Of a DNA stretch of 5,885 bases, positions 5,624-5,885 are shown in pieces (position 1 is the stretch's first letter; the number at the start of each line of letters is the position of its first letter). The position numbers and the translations under genes are program-made. The DNA is from Bifidobacterium breve. GTDB lineage: Bacteria > Bacteroidota > Bacteroidia > Cytophagales > UBA9547. The notes beneath the pieces are model-generated. The model was given only the letters and a program-made list of their open reading frames with translations. It made no database searches and had not been told where the DNA came from. Location: the NCBI GenBank assembly GCA_943325655.2, contig CALPQG020000184.1:1-5885 (forward strand), written 5' to 3'.

Positions 5624-5885
5624 TTACCTCTCCTTCCTCTTCCGTTTATCATTGGAGGTTTCAATAATCACTTCTTTATCACTAAACTTCGGTTCTATAA
5701 TTACTTTTAAACGTTCTACGATTTCATAGGTAGCAGGACAAATAAAAGTATTGGCCAAGGTCAAATCTAATAACTGGTACACTTTTTTTCTATCGGTATG
5801 AGGATATTCTTGACATGCGGTAGGTCGATAATCATACACCGAACATGAATTGTCATCATGCAAAAATGGACATGGAGTGCTGTTC
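5624..5885 (-). CDS. YkgJ-like cysteine cluster protein (C-terminal part)
   Basis: The frame stays open to the right edge, so this is the last 86 codons of a longer gene. An in-frame TTG at 5861-5863 is internal: the preceding codons (NSTPCPF) already belong to the family motif. The readable pattern is CPFL.....CSVYDYRPTACQEYPHTDR, then LANTFICPATYEIVERLK. This is the C-terminal half of the YkgJ/FliB CxxCxxCC domain family (PF03692), in which clustered cysteines are thought to bind a metal, zinc or an iron-sulfur centre. Four cysteines are visible; the N-terminal CxxxCC part is outside the window. The tail after ERLK is strongly charged and ends in KRKRKER, longer than I would expect for the core family. 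No precise function is known for most members. It is separated from the aminotransferase by 342 nt, so the two are unlikely to be tightly coupled. Confidence 0.88.
   Translation of the reverse strand, partial: NSTPCPFLHDDNSCSVYDYRPTACQEYPHTDRKKVYQLLDLTLANTFICPATYEIVERLKVIIEPKFSDKEVIIETSNDKRKRKER

Noticed and set aside
5526..5729. 67-codon plus-strand open frame
   Set aside because: About half of it is antisense to the well-supported YkgJ-like gene, and the rest shows no family motif.
5861..5863. TTG as the start of the YkgJ-like gene
   Set aside because: The frame remains open upstream and encodes the conserved CPF motif right before this codon, so the true start is outside the window.

Overview
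The window looks like ordinary chromosomal sequence from a low-GC member of the Bacteroidota (Bacteroidetes). The evidence is the gliding-motility ABC transporter set GldA/GldF/GldG, which is typical of that phylum, start codons with no usable Shine-Dalgarno sequence, a secreted TPR protein of a kind common in that phylum, and gaps filled with short A/T-rich repeat words. The class or genus cannot be fixed from this sequence alone; Flavobacteriia, Saprospiria, Chitinophagia and Cytophagia all remain possible.

Layout. Positions 1-2606 hold four minus-strand genes, transcribed in the order yajQ (2118-2606), gldA (1124-2035), gldF (301-1029) and gldG (1-307, cut by the window edge). The gldF and gldG genes overlap by 7 nt. 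The gldA gene has repeat-rich gaps of 82 and 94 nt on its two sides, and these contain inverted copies of the same 17-nt word. A 190-nt divergent gap (2607-2796) separates yajQ from a plus-strand gene for an exported protein made of nine consecutive TPR repeats (2797-3852). That gene converges on a PLP-dependent aminotransferase on the minus strand (3980-5281), with a symmetric hairpin flanked by an A-tract and a T-tract between them that should terminate from both sides. A 342-nt AT-rich gap without a convincing gene follows. The last feature is the C-terminal part of a YkgJ-like cysteine-cluster protein (5624-5885), which runs off the right edge.

How the genes fit together. GldA (ATPase), GldF (membrane permease) and GldG (membrane-anchored auxiliary subunit) should form one ABC transporter complex in the cytoplasmic membrane; the family is known for its link to gliding motility. 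YajQ, a small nucleotide-binding protein family reported to bind cyclic di-GMP in some bacteria, lies upstream in the same direction and may be cotranscribed, but a functional link is only inferred. The TPR protein, aminotransferase and YkgJ-like protein have no evident connection to the transporter.

I found no mobile element, CRISPR array, RNA gene or clearly new system. The observations most worth checking are the inverted repeats bracketing gldA, the long imperfect hairpin in the yajQ-gldA gap, and the linkage of gldA with gldFG.
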